Positions 34,317 through 43,693 of a stretch of DNA of 64,000 nucleotides are shown here, piece after piece. Source of the stretch: GCA-001735895 sp964488685 (GTDB lineage Bacteria; Pseudomonadota; Gammaproteobacteria; GCA-001735895). Position numbers and translations under genes: made by a program. Each line of letters starts with the position of its first letter. Position 1 is the stretch's first letter. The notes under the pieces are model-generated. The model ran no database searches, was not told where the DNA came from, and worked only from the letters and a program-made list of their open reading frames with translations. Location: positions 56,950-120,949 of the forward strand of contig CAZAVY010000001.1 in the NCBI GenBank assembly GCA_964488685.1, in the 5' to 3' direction.

Positions 34317-35015
34317 TCATTTCCGCCTCGTCATTTCAAGGTAAACATCGCGCGAGTTTAACGTTTTTCCATGCAAGTTAAAGTCGATCGTGCTGCGCAA
34401 CACCGATTTAGCCAAATGTAATACCGAATGGTTTTGATAATTTTCTGCTGCCCATTCGACTATAATTCGACCACTCACAGAATCCCTCGCAGTTTCTTGA
34501 CAAACCGTAAATCCACTATTGATGACAAACTGGTAATATGCATTTGAACGTATCACGTTTCCAGTTACCGCTTCCCGGGATAAGTCCGCCAGGTAACCCA
34601 GTCGTTGCATCAATTCGAGTTCGAATCTACGTAAGTCAGCTTCGTCGATCTCCTCCACGGCCTGCAGCAGTAATCCAACATAACTCGCGAAGATTTCAGG
34701 ATTCGATTCACCCGGTGGTAACAGCGCGCCAATGAGTTCATTCACATACAACAATACCAGGTAGTTCTGTTCAATAACGGGTAGCGCCTGGCCCTCGATA
34801 CCGGTTAGAGTTTTCAATTCCTGTTTTCCGCTCCAACCGATACTCAACATCATGAACGGTTGGTATGGCGCCTTTTCCGGATTGCGTCGCGCACCCCTGG
34901 CCAGGGCGCGAACACAGCCGTAATCCCGGGTAAAGAAGTCCAGCAACAGGCTTGTATTTCGCCAGTCACGCCGGCGTAGAATGAACGACGCCTGGTCAGT
35001 GACCCTGGCTTCCAT
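34317..35015 (-). CDS. recO: RecO, recombination mediator protein
   Basis: Helps RecA load onto SSB-coated DNA in the RecFOR pathway. 232 residues from the ATG at 35015, where the family N-terminus starts (VTDQASFILRRRDWRNTSLL); the frame is open to 35105 but that part overlaps era by over 100 nt. An OB-fold domain (about 1-80, with FFTRDYGCVRALARGARR) is followed by a helical C-terminal domain. No zinc cysteines are evident, as usual in proteobacteria. It overlaps the end of era by 20 nt. Its normal downstream neighbour pdxJ is only a fragment. Confidence 0.9.
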   Translation of the reverse strand: MEARVTDQASFILRRRDWRNTSLLLDFFTRDYGCVRALARGARRNPEKAPYQPFMMLSIGWSGKQELKTLTGIEGQALPVIEQNYLVLLYVNELIGALLPPGESNPEIFASYVGLLLQAVEEIDEADLRRFELELMQRLGYLADLSREAVTGNVIRSNAYYQFVINSGFTVCQETARDSVSGRIIVEWAAENYQNHSVLHLAKSVLRSTIDFNLHGKTLNSRDVYLEMTRRK

Positions 35016-35898
35016 CGGAATAGCCAAATGCCGCCAGGGATTGCTCATCGTCGGCCCAGTCGGTACGCACCTTGACCCAAAGCTGGAGGTAAACCCGGGA
35101 ACCAATGAGTCTCTCTATATCACCGCGCGCGAGTGATCCGACCTTCTTCAACAAATTTCCTTTGTTGCCGATGACAATCGCTTTTTGTGATTTTCGTTCC
35201 ACCCAGATAGTTGCAGATATACGCGTAATATCAGTTTCTTCGAGATAATGATCGATATTTACTGTAATCGAGTAGGGTAATTCCTGTTTCAGCACACGAA
35301 ATAGTTTCTCGCGCACACACTCCGCACTGATAAATCGCATTGACTTATCGCTAAGCTGATCGTCGGGAAATTGTGGCACAGCCACTGGCAGATACGAAAC
35401 TATCAATTGTTCAAGGTGATCGAGATTTTCCCCGGTGAGTGCCGATACCGGCACCGATTCAAATTCGGGAACCTGTTGCGATACCTGTTGCATCACCGGC
35501 AAACAGGCATTGCGACTTTTTTGATCAATCTTGTTTAGCACTACTAAAACCCGGTTATAGCCACTGACTCGACGCAGAATTTTTTCGTCGTCGCAATTGA
35601 AATGAGAAACATCCAGCAGCACGCAGATAAGGTCGGCATCGTCCAGCATGCTGGTAGCGGCACGGTTCATGTACCGATGGATGGCTTTTTGATGGTTATC
35701 GTGAATGCCCGGCGTATCAACAAATATACACTGGTATTTCTCGGTTGTTTTAATTCCGAGAATTTGATGCCGGGTGGTCTGAGGCCGATGCGCGGTAATA
35801 CTGAGCTTTTCGCCTACAAGCGAGTTCATTAGAGTTGATTTACCGGTATTGGGTTTCCCGATCAGGGCGACATACCCACAACGAAACCCGGTGCTCAT
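34996..35898 (-). CDS. era: Era GTPase, 30S assembly
   Basis: Essential GTPase with a KH domain that binds the 3' end of 16S rRNA. 300 residues: G1 in GKPNTGKSTLMNSL, G3 in DTPGIHDN, G4 in VLNKIDQ, then the C-terminal KH domain with IVIGNKGNLLKKVGSLARGD. Its ATG overlaps the rnc stop (ATGA), the classical rnc-era coupling. Length and motifs are normal. Confidence 0.97.
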   Translation of the reverse strand: MSTGFRCGYVALIGKPNTGKSTLMNSLVGEKLSITAHRPQTTRHQILGIKTTEKYQCIFVDTPGIHDNHQKAIHRYMNRAATSMLDDADLICVLLDVSHFNCDDEKILRRVSGYNRVLVVLNKIDQKSRNACLPVMQQVSQQVPEFESVPVSALTGENLDHLEQLIVSYLPVAVPQFPDDQLSDKSMRFISAECVREKLFRVLKQELPYSITVNIDHYLEETDITRISATIWVERKSQKAIVIGNKGNLLKKVGSLARGDIERLIGSRVYLQLWVKVRTDWADDEQSLAAFGYSDGSQGH

Positions 35899-36566
35899 TG
35901 AAACATCTGATCCAGCATGATCTGCGCAGCCTGTTGCTCCGCTTTCTTACGACTGGACCCGTTGCCGCTGGATTCCATACCGGGATCAATAATCCTGCAG
36001 CTAACGGTAAACACCTGGTTGTGCGATTTACCGGTGGTTTTTACGACCTGATAACTGGGTAGATCCCTCTTTTGCTCCTGTAAATACTCCTGTAATTGAG
36101 TTTTTGGATCTTTCAGATTCGAATTTTCTTCGGCTTCCTGTAGCAAATCCTGGTAAAGGCAAATGACCGCAGCTTCGGTTTGGCTATAGTCACTATCCAG
36201 ATATATCGCGGCGATCAACGCTTCGAGCGCATCGGAAAGAATAGATGCCCGTCGAAAACCCCCGCTTTTCAATTCACCGCCGCCAAGGTGGATATATTGC
36301 CCGAGATCAATTTTCCGGGCGATCCGGGCCAGGCTTTCCTGTTTTACCAGGAATGCCCGGATCCGGCTTAAATCGCCTTCGTCAGCATCGATGAAACGGC
36401 GATAAATATGATTTGAAATGACCAGATTCAGGATGCTGTCGCCAAGAAACTCCAGTCGTTCGTTATTGGTGCTGCGCGAATAGCTACGATGGGTCAGAGC
36501 CTGTTCCAGTAATTCCTGCTGCCTGAATTGGTATCCTGTATTTGCGTAAATTATGTCTGGATTCAC
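35895..36566 (-). CDS. rnc: RNase III
   Basis: Double-strand-specific endoribonuclease for rRNA and mRNA processing. 223 residues: catalytic domain with NERLEFLGDSILN at 35-47, the second acidic cluster in the LSDALEALIAAIYLD segment, and a C-terminal dsRNA-binding domain (about 155-223, GSGNGSSRKKAEQQAA). The start is GTG, overlapping the upstream stop as GTGA. It is coupled to era downstream. Confidence 0.97.
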   Translation of the reverse strand: MNPDIIYANTGYQFRQQELLEQALTHRSYSRSTNNERLEFLGDSILNLVISNHIYRRFIDADEGDLSRIRAFLVKQESLARIARKIDLGQYIHLGGGELKSGGFRRASILSDALEALIAAIYLDSDYSQTEAAVICLYQDLLQEAEENSNLKDPKTQLQEYLQEQKRDLPSYQVVKTTGKSHNQVFTVSCRIIDPGMESSGNGSSRKKAEQQAAQIMLDQMFQ

Positions 36567-36946
36567 CGATCGATCACTATGCTTTCAACAAACCGTCCAC
36601 CGATGAAAAGGTTGCCAACATATGAATCCTTGATTTCGTAGGTGACCGTCACAGTGGTTGTCCCGTCCTTGCGTTCCATCTTTACATCTTCTCGCATAAT
36701 CGATCGAATTTCATTGATATACATGCGTTTTTGCAGGCTGCTCCAGATAGCACGCTTGGATTTCGGATCAATTTCCTGATCTTGTTGCAATGACTCCAGC
36801 ACGGATTTTAATTTGTAGTTCTCATAATACATTGGAAAAACTTTGAAAAACGTTATCACCAGAAACCCGAAAATACCCGCCACTACAATCCAGCCAAAAC
36901 TTGATATCCCGCTTTGTCGATGTCTCGAATTTGTCGTTCTGTTCAT
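36563..36946 (-). CDS. DUF4845 membrane-anchored protein
   Basis: 127 residues from the ATG at 36946, which has AGGA at a proper distance; an ATG six bases upstream is too close to it. One N-terminal membrane segment (about 16-37, GWIVVAGIFGFLVITFF) is followed by a small periplasmic-side alpha/beta domain. It lies between lepB and rnc, the characteristic place of the DUF4845 family in gamma- and betaproteobacteria. No function is established; the context suggests co-expression with the signal peptidase. Confidence 0.85.
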   Translation of the reverse strand: MNRTTNSRHRQSGISSFGWIVVAGIFGFLVITFFKVFPMYYENYKLKSVLESLQQDQEIDPKSKRAIWSSLQKRMYINEIRSIMREDVKMERKDGTTTVTVTYEIKDSYVGNLFIGGRFVESIVIDR

Positions 36947-36956
36947 AACCATTTCC

Positions 36957-37787
36957 TCAGTTAGAAATCTTGCGGCCTAAGCGGGTCAAGTCGAGTCCAG
37001 TGCCATTTTCCCGCCAGTCCCAGTGCATCCATATCATAACAGCCTTTCCGACCAGATTATCCTCGGGTACAAAGCCCCACATTCTGCTGTCATTACTGTG
37101 ATCTCGGTTGTCGCCCATGACGAAATAGTGACCCTCAGGTACAAACAACTCGCCATTGATACCAAAAGTAGTGCGGGGATTAGTCATCACTGTGTGTTTC
37201 TTGCCGTCGATATTCTCGAAGTAAACCTGACATTCGGCACCCCCACGATCACAACCATTCGCGCCTTGCATCTTATTGAGATCACCCAGGCCCTCATACA
37301 TGCGATCGGCTTCAATTTCTACAGGCTTGTTATTGATCGTTAAACGCCGATTATAGTAGCCAACGTGATCTCCGGGCAATCCAATGACACGCTTGATATA
37401 ATCCTGCGATTCATCCTGGGGATAACGAAATACGATGACATCGCCACGTTTTGGCTTATCACCTTTGGTTATTCGGTTTTGCCATACCGGAAACCTCAAG
37501 CCATAACTGAATTTATTGACCAGAATAAAGTCACCCACCAGCAGCGTCGGCATCATCGAACCGGAAGGTATCCGAAAAGGCTCGAATAGAAATGCGCGCA
37601 ACACCAGTACCGCGATCAGAACCGGGAAAAAAGCGCGCGAGTATTCAACCAACAACGGCTCCTTCCGGACTCTTCTGTGGCCAGCAGAGTTTCGCAGGCG
37701 TGCAAATAAGAGCACGTCCGCAAGCCATAGCAAACCGGTCACCCCAGTCAGGACCAACAACAATAGTTCAAAATCAAAATGGATCAT
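36957..37787 (-). CDS. lepB: LepB, signal peptidase I
   Basis: Cleaves Sec and Tat signal peptides at the outer face of the inner membrane. 276 residues with two N-terminal membrane segments (about 7-29 and 53-68). Catalytic Ser77 lies in IPSGSMMPTLLVGD. The general-base Lys is in QDYIKRVIGLPGD. The late box GDNRDHSNDSRMWGFV is present. It follows a strong hairpin after lepA and precedes DUF4845, rnc and era. Confidence 0.97.
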   Translation of the reverse strand: MIHFDFELLLLVLTGVTGLLWLADVLLFARLRNSAGHRRVRKEPLLVEYSRAFFPVLIAVLVLRAFLFEPFRIPSGSMMPTLLVGDFILVNKFSYGLRFPVWQNRITKGDKPKRGDVIVFRYPQDESQDYIKRVIGLPGDHVGYYNRRLTINNKPVEIEADRMYEGLGDLNKMQGANGCDRGGAECQVYFENIDGKKHTVMTNPRTTFGINGELFVPEGHYFVMGDNRDHSNDSRMWGFVPEDNLVGKAVMIWMHWDWRENGTGLDLTRLGRKISN

Positions 37788-37823
37788 TCAATATATCTCT
37801 ACTTCATGCATCTACCTGTAACC

Positions 37824-37860
37824 AGCACTCCTTCAATGGATATCTCATTGAAGGAGTGCT
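37824..37860. repeat. 15-bp perfect inverted repeat at the lepA/lepB junction
   Basis: AGCACTCCTTCAATG and CATTGAAGGAGTGCT flank a seven-base loop; the right arm reaches into the lepA TAG stop. On the minus (transcribed) strand no T-run follows, so it is not a normal intrinsic terminator. A role in mRNA processing or 3'-end protection between lepA and lepB is plausible, and the stem is a possible RNase III target. Confidence 0.7.
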
Positions 37861-39655
37861 AGCTATCAACCCTTAACACCGCTAGAAACGCGTCCTGCGG
37901 AATTTCCACTCTACCGATTTGTTTCATACGTTTTTTACCGGCTTTTTGCTTTTCTAGCAATTTTCGTTTCCGCGTAATATCACCGCCATAGCATTTCGCA
38001 GTAACATTCTTGCGCAACGCCTTGACGTTGGTACGCGCAATAACATTTGAACCAATCGCAGCCTGGATCGCAACATCGAACATTTGACGTGGGATCAATT
38101 CCTTCATTTTGGCAGCCAGTTCCCGAGCTCGATAATCGGCATTGCTACGATGTACAATGAGTGACAGTGCGTCTACTTTTTCAGCGTTGATCAATATATC
38201 GAGTTTAACCAGCTTCGATGCCTCAAAGCGCAAGAACTCATAATCAAAGGACGCGTAACCCCGACTGACTGATTTTAGCCGATCAAAAAAATCCAGCACC
38301 ACTTCGCTAAGGGGAATTTCGAATACCAGGGATACCTGGCTACCCAGAAACCGCATATCCTTCTGTACACCCCGTTTTTCAATGCACAGGGTAATGACGG
38401 CTCCAATATATTCTTCCGGCAGCAGTATATTGGCCTGAATAATCGGTTCGCGAATATTTTCAATCTTGTTGATTGCAGGCAAGTCTACCGGATTGTGAAT
38501 TTCCACCAGTTCCCCTGCAGTCGTCTCAACCTGGTAGACGACAGTAGGCGCAGTTGTAATCAGGTCGAGATCATACTCGCGTTCAAGCCTCTGCTGCACT
38601 ATTTCCATATGCAGCATACCCAGAAAACCACAGCGAAATCCAAATCCGAGTGCTTGCGAAGTTTCAGGTTCGAAATGAAGCGCAGCATCGTTCAACTTCA
38701 ACTTTTTAAGCGCTTCACGGCAATCTTCGTAGTCGTCCGCGCTAACGGGAAACAGACCTGCAAATACGCGTGGCTGTATCTGTTTGAAATCGGCAAGCGC
38801 TTGATCGGCAGGTTGTTTGGCGGTAGTAATCGTATCGCCAACACCAGCGGATTCGATATCCTTGACTCCGGCGATGATATAACCGACACCACCCGCCTGA
38901 AGGTGGTCGGTATTTTTTCGCTTGGGCGTAAAAATACCGACTTTTTCGACCATGAATTCACTGCCGGTCGACATCATCCTGATTTTCTCTCTGGGCTTAA
39001 CCTCGCCTTCCATCACACGCACCAGGGTTATAACGCCGACGTAACTATCGAACCAGGAATCGATCACCAGTGCCTGGGTCCTATTGTCTGCAGAACCTTT
39101 GGGTGGCGGAATTTTGTCGATGATCTGCTCCAGCAAGTCTTCAATCCCAACCCCGGTTTTGGCACTGATCTCAATCGCCTCAGAAGCATCGATTCCAATA
39201 ATCTCTTCGATTTCAAGTTTTACGCGCTCGGGATCGGCCGCAGGCAGGTCGATCTTGTTAAGGACTGGAATAACTTCGAGATTAAGATCGATCGCGGTGT
39301 AGCAATTGGCGACGCTCTGCGCCTCGACCCCTTGTGACGCGTCAACAATCAGTAACGCACCCTCACAGGCAGCTAGCGAACGTGAAACTTCATATGAAAA
39401 GTCCACATGACCCGGTGTATCGATGAAGTTCAGGGTATAGGTATTACCATCACGAGCTCGATATTGGAGCGAGACGCTCTGGGCCTTGATAGTGATACCG
39501 CGTTCGCGTTCAAGATCCATGGAATCGAGCACCTGAGCTTCCATTTCACGCTCGCTCAAGCCACCACAAAGCTGGATAAATCGGTCTGACAACGTGGATT
39601 TGCCGTGATCTATGTGGGCGATAATCGAAAAATTGCGAATCAACTCCATGCGCAT
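37859..39655 (-). CDS. lepA: LepA (EF4), translational GTPase
   Basis: 598 residues from the ATG at 39655 (MRMELIRNFSIIAHIDHGKS), with GGACGG nine bases upstream; the open frame to 39712 adds non-family residues. G1 is AHIDHGKSTL, G3 is DTPGHVDF, G4 is NKIDLP. Domains II, III and V follow and the LepA-specific C-terminal domain ends in KRMKQIGRVEIPQDAFLAVL. It acts on ribosome biogenesis or stalled elongation. It lies upstream of lepB, the standard pair, separated by the hairpin above. Confidence 0.96.
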   Translation of the reverse strand: MRMELIRNFSIIAHIDHGKSTLSDRFIQLCGGLSEREMEAQVLDSMDLERERGITIKAQSVSLQYRARDGNTYTLNFIDTPGHVDFSYEVSRSLAACEGALLIVDASQGVEAQSVANCYTAIDLNLEVIPVLNKIDLPAADPERVKLEIEEIIGIDASEAIEISAKTGVGIEDLLEQIIDKIPPPKGSADNRTQALVIDSWFDSYVGVITLVRVMEGEVKPREKIRMMSTGSEFMVEKVGIFTPKRKNTDHLQAGGVGYIIAGVKDIESAGVGDTITTAKQPADQALADFKQIQPRVFAGLFPVSADDYEDCREALKKLKLNDAALHFEPETSQALGFGFRCGFLGMLHMEIVQQRLEREYDLDLITTAPTVVYQVETTAGELVEIHNPVDLPAINKIENIREPIIQANILLPEEYIGAVITLCIEKRGVQKDMRFLGSQVSLVFEIPLSEVVLDFFDRLKSVSRGYASFDYEFLRFEASKLVKLDILINAEKVDALSLIVHRSNADYRARELAAKMKELIPRQMFDVAIQAAIGSNVIARTNVKALRKNVTAKCYGGDITRKRKLLEKQKAGKKRMKQIGRVEIPQDAFLAVLRVDS

Positions 39656-39754
39656 AAATGGTTTCCGTCCTGCCCGACCTCGTGGATTGTTTAAAAAAGG
39701 AATTACCAGCACTCATAAAGAGCTGGCCTAAGATCTATAAAAAACCTGCGAAGT

Positions 39755-39994
39755 TTACGCTAAAGCGAGCGCAGCTACCAATGCAGATTCGTCGAAAAAG
39801 TAGTAGCAAACCTGGATATTTCCGTAATTCAGTACCGGTACCAACGCATCATACTTGCGGATTAGTTCGGTATCACGGTCGATATCGACCTCGTGCCAGC
39901 TGACCTGAGGGTGGTTACGGGCAAATGCCACCAATGCTTTGCGCATCGCATCGCAAAGGTGGCACTGTTCGCGGTAATACAGAGTTAACTGCAA
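39755..39994 (-). CDS. Glutaredoxin-like small thioredoxin-fold protein
   Basis: 79 residues with CHLCD near the N-terminus (YYREQCHLCDAMRKAL), VDIDRD and a cis-proline segment ALVPVLNYGN: the DUF836/glutaredoxin-2-like family. The CxxC pair suggests thiol-disulfide chemistry; the substrate is unknown. It starts 3 nt after mucD and ends 99 nt before lepA, so it is part of the rpoE-mucD-lepA cluster, where this small family commonly occurs. Confidence 0.85.
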   Translation of the reverse strand: MQLTLYYREQCHLCDAMRKALVAFARNHPQVSWHEVDIDRDTELIRKYDALVPVLNYGNIQVCYYFFDESALVAALALA

Positions 39995-39997
39995 ATA

Positions 39998-41413
39998 CTA
40001 GGAGTCTTCGGGACGAATAGCTAAAAACACGGGGCCCGCACGCCGATGCACCAGCAGCGCAACCGACTTGCCGGTAGTCAACTGGTCGGTAATTACTTCA
40101 AAATCGTCCAGCGAATCGACGTTACGATTATCGATCATGGTGATAACATCACCTTTTAAAATTCCTGCATCGCCAGCAGGTCCAAACTCATCCACGTCGA
40201 CTACTCGAACCCCGTTTTCAATTTTCAATCGTTCGGCGGCCTCACTACTCAATTCCTCGACCTTCATTCCAAGTGCGGTATCTTCATTCGCTTTATCATC
40301 ACTCGGCGTATAGGCCGCCTGGGTAGTCGCGGGAGGCAGTTGGGCGATTTGCACGCCTATGCTGCGCTGCTGTTTATTGCGGATTACCGTTACCCTGGCC
40401 TGTTCACCGACCTTTGCGCGACCTACCAGAGGAGGTAATCCGCTTGAACGCATAACTTTTTTACCATTGAATTCGACAATCACATCCCCTACTTCGAGCC
40501 CGGCCGCTTCGGCTGGGCTGTTATCAAGCACTTTAGCAACCAGCGCGCCATGTGGATTTTCCATGCCGAACGACTCGGCCAGTTCACGCGTGACTTCCTG
40601 TATCAACACGCCCAGCCATCCACGCGAAACGGAACCTGTCTCCTTGATTTGACTGGCGACATCAACCGCCAGTTCGATAGGAATCGCGAATGACAATCCC
40701 ATAAATCCACCGGTACGGCTGTATATCTGCGAATTGATTCCAATGACTTCACCTTTCAGATTAAAAAGCGGGCCGCCGGAATTTCCGGGGTTAATCGCAA
40801 CGTCAGTCTGAATGAAAGGCACGTAGTTGTCACTGGGTAAACTGCGCCCTTTGGCACTTACGATTCCAGCTGTGACGGTATGGTCAAAGCCAAAAGGCGA
40901 TCCTATCGCCAACACCCATTCGCCAACCTTGAGGTCGTCTGAATCCCCAAATTTAAGAACAGGCAGATCATCAGCGTCAACCTTCAGTACCGCGACATCG
41001 GATGCTTCGTCGGAACCAATTATTTTTGCAATGTATTCCTTGCGGTTCGACATGCGCACTATGACTTCGTCGGCGCTGGCAACTACGTGGTGATTGGTCA
41101 GAATATAACCATCGTCTGAAATAATAAACCCGGAGCCGAGCGATTGCGAATCACGGCGTCTGCGATCTATTCCATCCCGATCGAAAAACTTTTCGAACAG
41201 TTCTCCAAACGGAGAACCTTCGGGTAACTCAGGGATCTTATATCGCTTTGAAGAAGCGGGTTTAGCACGGGTCTTGGTACTGATATTGACCACCGAGTCC
41301 TTGGCCTGATCGACAATTACGGTAAAATCGGGTAATGCCGCCTGGGCCGCCAACGGCATGCTCATAGCGACGATAAAGAAAATTCGATAAAACTGTTTAT
41401 TTGGAAATTCCAT
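39998..41413 (-). CDS. mucD: MucD/DegP-type periplasmic serine protease
   Basis: Periplasmic protease and chaperone of the envelope stress response. 471 residues: a signal peptide (AMSMPLAAQA/AL), a trypsin-like domain with His in ILTNHHVV, Asp in SDVAVLKVD and Ser in NPGNSGGPLFN, then two PDZ domains (about 265-355 and 380-465). It is encoded with rpoE-rseA-rseB-rseC, as in Pseudomonas algU-mucABCD, so it probably responds to sigma-E. Confidence 0.94.
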   Translation of the reverse strand: MEFPNKQFYRIFFIVAMSMPLAAQAALPDFTVIVDQAKDSVVNISTKTRAKPASSKRYKIPELPEGSPFGELFEKFFDRDGIDRRRRDSQSLGSGFIISDDGYILTNHHVVASADEVIVRMSNRKEYIAKIIGSDEASDVAVLKVDADDLPVLKFGDSDDLKVGEWVLAIGSPFGFDHTVTAGIVSAKGRSLPSDNYVPFIQTDVAINPGNSGGPLFNLKGEVIGINSQIYSRTGGFMGLSFAIPIELAVDVASQIKETGSVSRGWLGVLIQEVTRELAESFGMENPHGALVAKVLDNSPAEAAGLEVGDVIVEFNGKKVMRSSGLPPLVGRAKVGEQARVTVIRNKQQRSIGVQIAQLPPATTQAAYTPSDDKANEDTALGMKVEELSSEAAERLKIENGVRVVDVDEFGPAGDAGILKGDVITMIDNRNVDSLDDFEVITDQLTTGKSVALLVHRRAGPVFLAIRPEDS

Positions 41414-41426
41414 GACTAATTCCTGA

Positions 41427-41897
41427 TTAATTCAAATGTGGTTTTTTTGACTCTGAACCTGGTCCGAGGTTCACATCAATATCTACTATATAAGGTGCCG
41501 GCAGATCATCTGCAAGCACCTTTGCGAGAAAAGTTGCAAACTTGAAACCGCCGATAAAACCGACAACCGATATCGACGCCACCAGAATTTCCGACGCGCC
41601 GAGGACAGCAGTGAACAGGCCCCCGAGAAGCATCCCCAGCAAGGGCAGGCCATAAACGATAAGGCTTGTTTTCACCAGCGCGGATTCTGACATTCCCAGC
41701 AATAATCTGTCGCCTGGATTGACCTCACAATTGGATTCTATAACGATCGGTTTCGAGCGCTGTCCCAGCAATCGACCCAGGGCGCCAGTGCCACAGCCCT
41801 GATTTAATTTACAGCGAGCGCAAGCCGACCCTCTTTGAAGTTCCAGCTCAATCTGGTTTCCGTTGCAGCGGGTGACGATCGCCGATTCAGTAATCAT
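41427..41897 (-). CDS. rseC: RseC/MucC family membrane protein
   Basis: 156 residues with an N-terminal cysteine cluster (SACARCKLNQGCGTG) and two membrane segments (about 82-102 and 107-125, LIVYGLPLLGMLLGGLFTAV). This matches RseC/MucC, a modulator of the sigma-E response linked to SoxR reduction in some species. The 130-nt gap to rseB (41898-42027) has no recognisable gene. Confidence 0.88.
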   Translation of the reverse strand: MITESAIVTRCNGNQIELELQRGSACARCKLNQGCGTGALGRLLGQRSKPIVIESNCEVNPGDRLLLGMSESALVKTSLIVYGLPLLGMLLGGLFTAVLGASEILVASISVVGFIGGFKFATFLAKVLADDLPAPYIVDIDVNLGPGSESKKPHLN

Positions 41898-42027
41898 CCC
41901 GCAAATGTCGGCTCAATTGGCATACGGCAGTTTGATACCAAACCGGGATGATGGCAAGTGGCGACTGCATACCTAATATTCCTTCAATAAGACGCCTTAT
42001 GGTGGGAGTACTCGCGGCTAACAGCTG

Positions 42028-43014
42028 TTACCTTTGCTGGTAAGATACCGATTCAGCCATCTGTTTTACAGTGACAGCGGGCACCTCTCCAATCACAGTC
42101 ACCGAGTGATTATTCAGAATACGGATAAAGGCATTGACCGCACCCATCGACGAACCACCACCCCGGGTCTCACCAGTTTGGCGTTCGATGAATATTGATA
42201 ACGAGGCCAAACCATCGGTATATATCATTTGCTGCACGAATTCATCGGATCCCGGAATTTGGCGTTTCAGCACCGATTCCCGCCAAAATCCCTCCGGCGT
42301 GCTACCCAGGCGCCAGGAACTGTCCGCAGCAAAGGTTGTTGAACTTTCGCCACTGTGAAATCTCAACAGGGTGTAGTCCTCATCAATTTGCGGCGTTGTA
42401 TCGACAACCAGTTTTTCATCACCGTCGAACAATTTTATATGGGTAAACATCACCTGCTCGACCACCTGTTCAAATTCGTTGATTAGACTGGATTTCATCA
42501 TCAATCCATTTTCTTTGTTGATCCAGAATTTCATTCCGTAGCGGAAATTATCTTTAGGCTTGAGGTGCACGACCACGACATGCATGTTCGCAATTCGACC
42601 ATTACCCAGCAGTTTCATTTCATAAAATTTTTCCAGGCGGGCGATGTCCTCCGGAATGAATATTGGTGAAAAGCTATTTTTGTTTGAGAAATCTACAACG
42701 ACTTTTTGACTGGAAGGCCAGATACAGGTCAGATTCTGGTTGTCACGAATGATTACACGCGCCTCGCCGTTGAGTGAAAGCAAACGCTCTTTGACACCAA
42801 ACGAATCCCGAAAATGCGAAATTTCCATGCTTTCAAGCTGATCTCCGTGAGCGTAGACGAAATTCCCCTGATAATTCAGGTTACGCATCGCATCCGACAT
42901 CTTTTGCACCCAGTCCATCGCCGGATCGGCTAATACGGGCACACTGATCAAAAATGCTATGAGGATCGGAACCAGATTTTTAATCGGTAAAATCAAATAT
43001 AAAGACCTGATCAC
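42028..43014 (-). CDS. rseB: RseB/MucB, periplasmic regulator of sigma-E signalling
   Basis: 328 residues with a signal peptide (LIAFLISVPVLA/DP) and the two-domain RseB fold: an N-terminal lipoprotein-carrier-like domain (LNYQGNFVYAHGDQLESMEI) and a C-terminal domain (about 210-325). It binds RseA and shields it from cleavage, and senses mislocalised lipopolysaccharide. The start is GTG overlapping the rseA stop (GTGA). Confidence 0.93.
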   Translation of the reverse strand: MIRSLYLILPIKNLVPILIAFLISVPVLADPAMDWVQKMSDAMRNLNYQGNFVYAHGDQLESMEISHFRDSFGVKERLLSLNGEARVIIRDNQNLTCIWPSSQKVVVDFSNKNSFSPIFIPEDIARLEKFYEMKLLGNGRIANMHVVVVHLKPKDNFRYGMKFWINKENGLMMKSSLINEFEQVVEQVMFTHIKLFDGDEKLVVDTTPQIDEDYTLLRFHSGESSTTFAADSSWRLGSTPEGFWRESVLKRQIPGSDEFVQQMIYTDGLASLSIFIERQTGETRGGGSSMGAVNAFIRILNNHSVTVIGEVPAVTVKQMAESVSYQQR

Positions 43015-43634
43015 TGCGACGAATCAAAACCGGCCACCCGGGCCTGGGGAATTAATCCTTGCATCGAGTTTGAGTACTCGGTGTGATTTACCAGGTATCC
43101 GTTCAGTTTTTGTTGCATCCCGGGGGATTCGCTCTCTATTTTCCAGCGCATGCCTGAAACCTGTACCCTGGTTGAAACCGGAACTGCAGTTACCTGAAGC
43201 TGTTGGCTTGCAAGCTGCTGAATCATTTGCTGATCAATCGTGGCGAGACCATCATCAATCTGCTCGACCTCTTGACCGAGCGGCTGCCACAGTGCCACCG
43301 TTACAATGGCGACACCTGCAGCAAGGGCAAGACCAGCAAAGGGTTTCAACGTCACCCAGCTCGTAACCGGGGCAGTTACCGCCGGTGTTCTGAATGCTGT
43401 TGATTCCAGACTTTGGGATTTTATCTGATCGCGGATTCTAGCCATGACAGTGCTATGAAAACCGGTATCGATGGCTTGCGGTAATTCATGACGCATTGCG
43501 TCACCAATCATCCGGTAGCGTCGCATGCGATACTGCAAATTAACATCCCCAATCACTTCATCGATAGCGGCATCGGTGTTGCCGCCGGGACAATCGTCCA
43601 GCAGGAATGATAACTTTTCGTCTATATCTTTCAT
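43011..43634 (-). CDS. rseA: RseA/MucA anti-sigma-E factor
   Basis: Single-pass anti-sigma factor that holds sigma-E at the membrane until cut by DegS-type protease and RseP. 207 residues from the ATG at 43634 (MKDIDEKLSFLLDDCPGG), which fits the family N-terminus; a GTG at 43697 overlapping the rpoE stop is the alternative (228 residues). N-terminal sigma-binding domain (about 1-85), one membrane segment (about 100-117, FAGLALAAGVAIVTVALW) and a periplasmic domain. The proteins are divergent in sequence; assignment rests strongly on position between rpoE and rseB. Confidence 0.9.
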   Translation of the reverse strand: MKDIDEKLSFLLDDCPGGNTDAAIDEVIGDVNLQYRMRRYRMIGDAMRHELPQAIDTGFHSTVMARIRDQIKSQSLESTAFRTPAVTAPVTSWVTLKPFAGLALAAGVAIVTVALWQPLGQEVEQIDDGLATIDQQMIQQLASQQLQVTAVPVSTRVQVSGMRWKIESESPGMQQKLNGYLVNHTEYSNSMQGLIPQARVAGFDSSQ

Positions 43635-43693
43635 TTCAAAGTCTCGGTTCAAGCCAGTGTAAGACTTGTTATTACTAAAATCATCTACCTTAG

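Noticed and set aside
34087..34320. 77-codon ATG frame overlapping the recO stop as ATGA
   Set aside because: The overlap mimics coupling, but another frame of the same bases encodes clear PdxJ sequence, so this frame is accidental.
38495..39337. 280-codon open frame antisense to lepA
   Set aside because: It lies wholly opposite a highly conserved gene, has no recognisable domain or ribosome-binding site, and reflects codon bias of lepA.
39998..40012. CTAGGAGTCTTCGGG at the mucD stop as a firm MITE relic
   Set aside because: It lies within plausible C-terminal codons of mucD in the opposite sense and has a missing base relative to the element; mentioned only as supporting a pattern, not listed as a feature.
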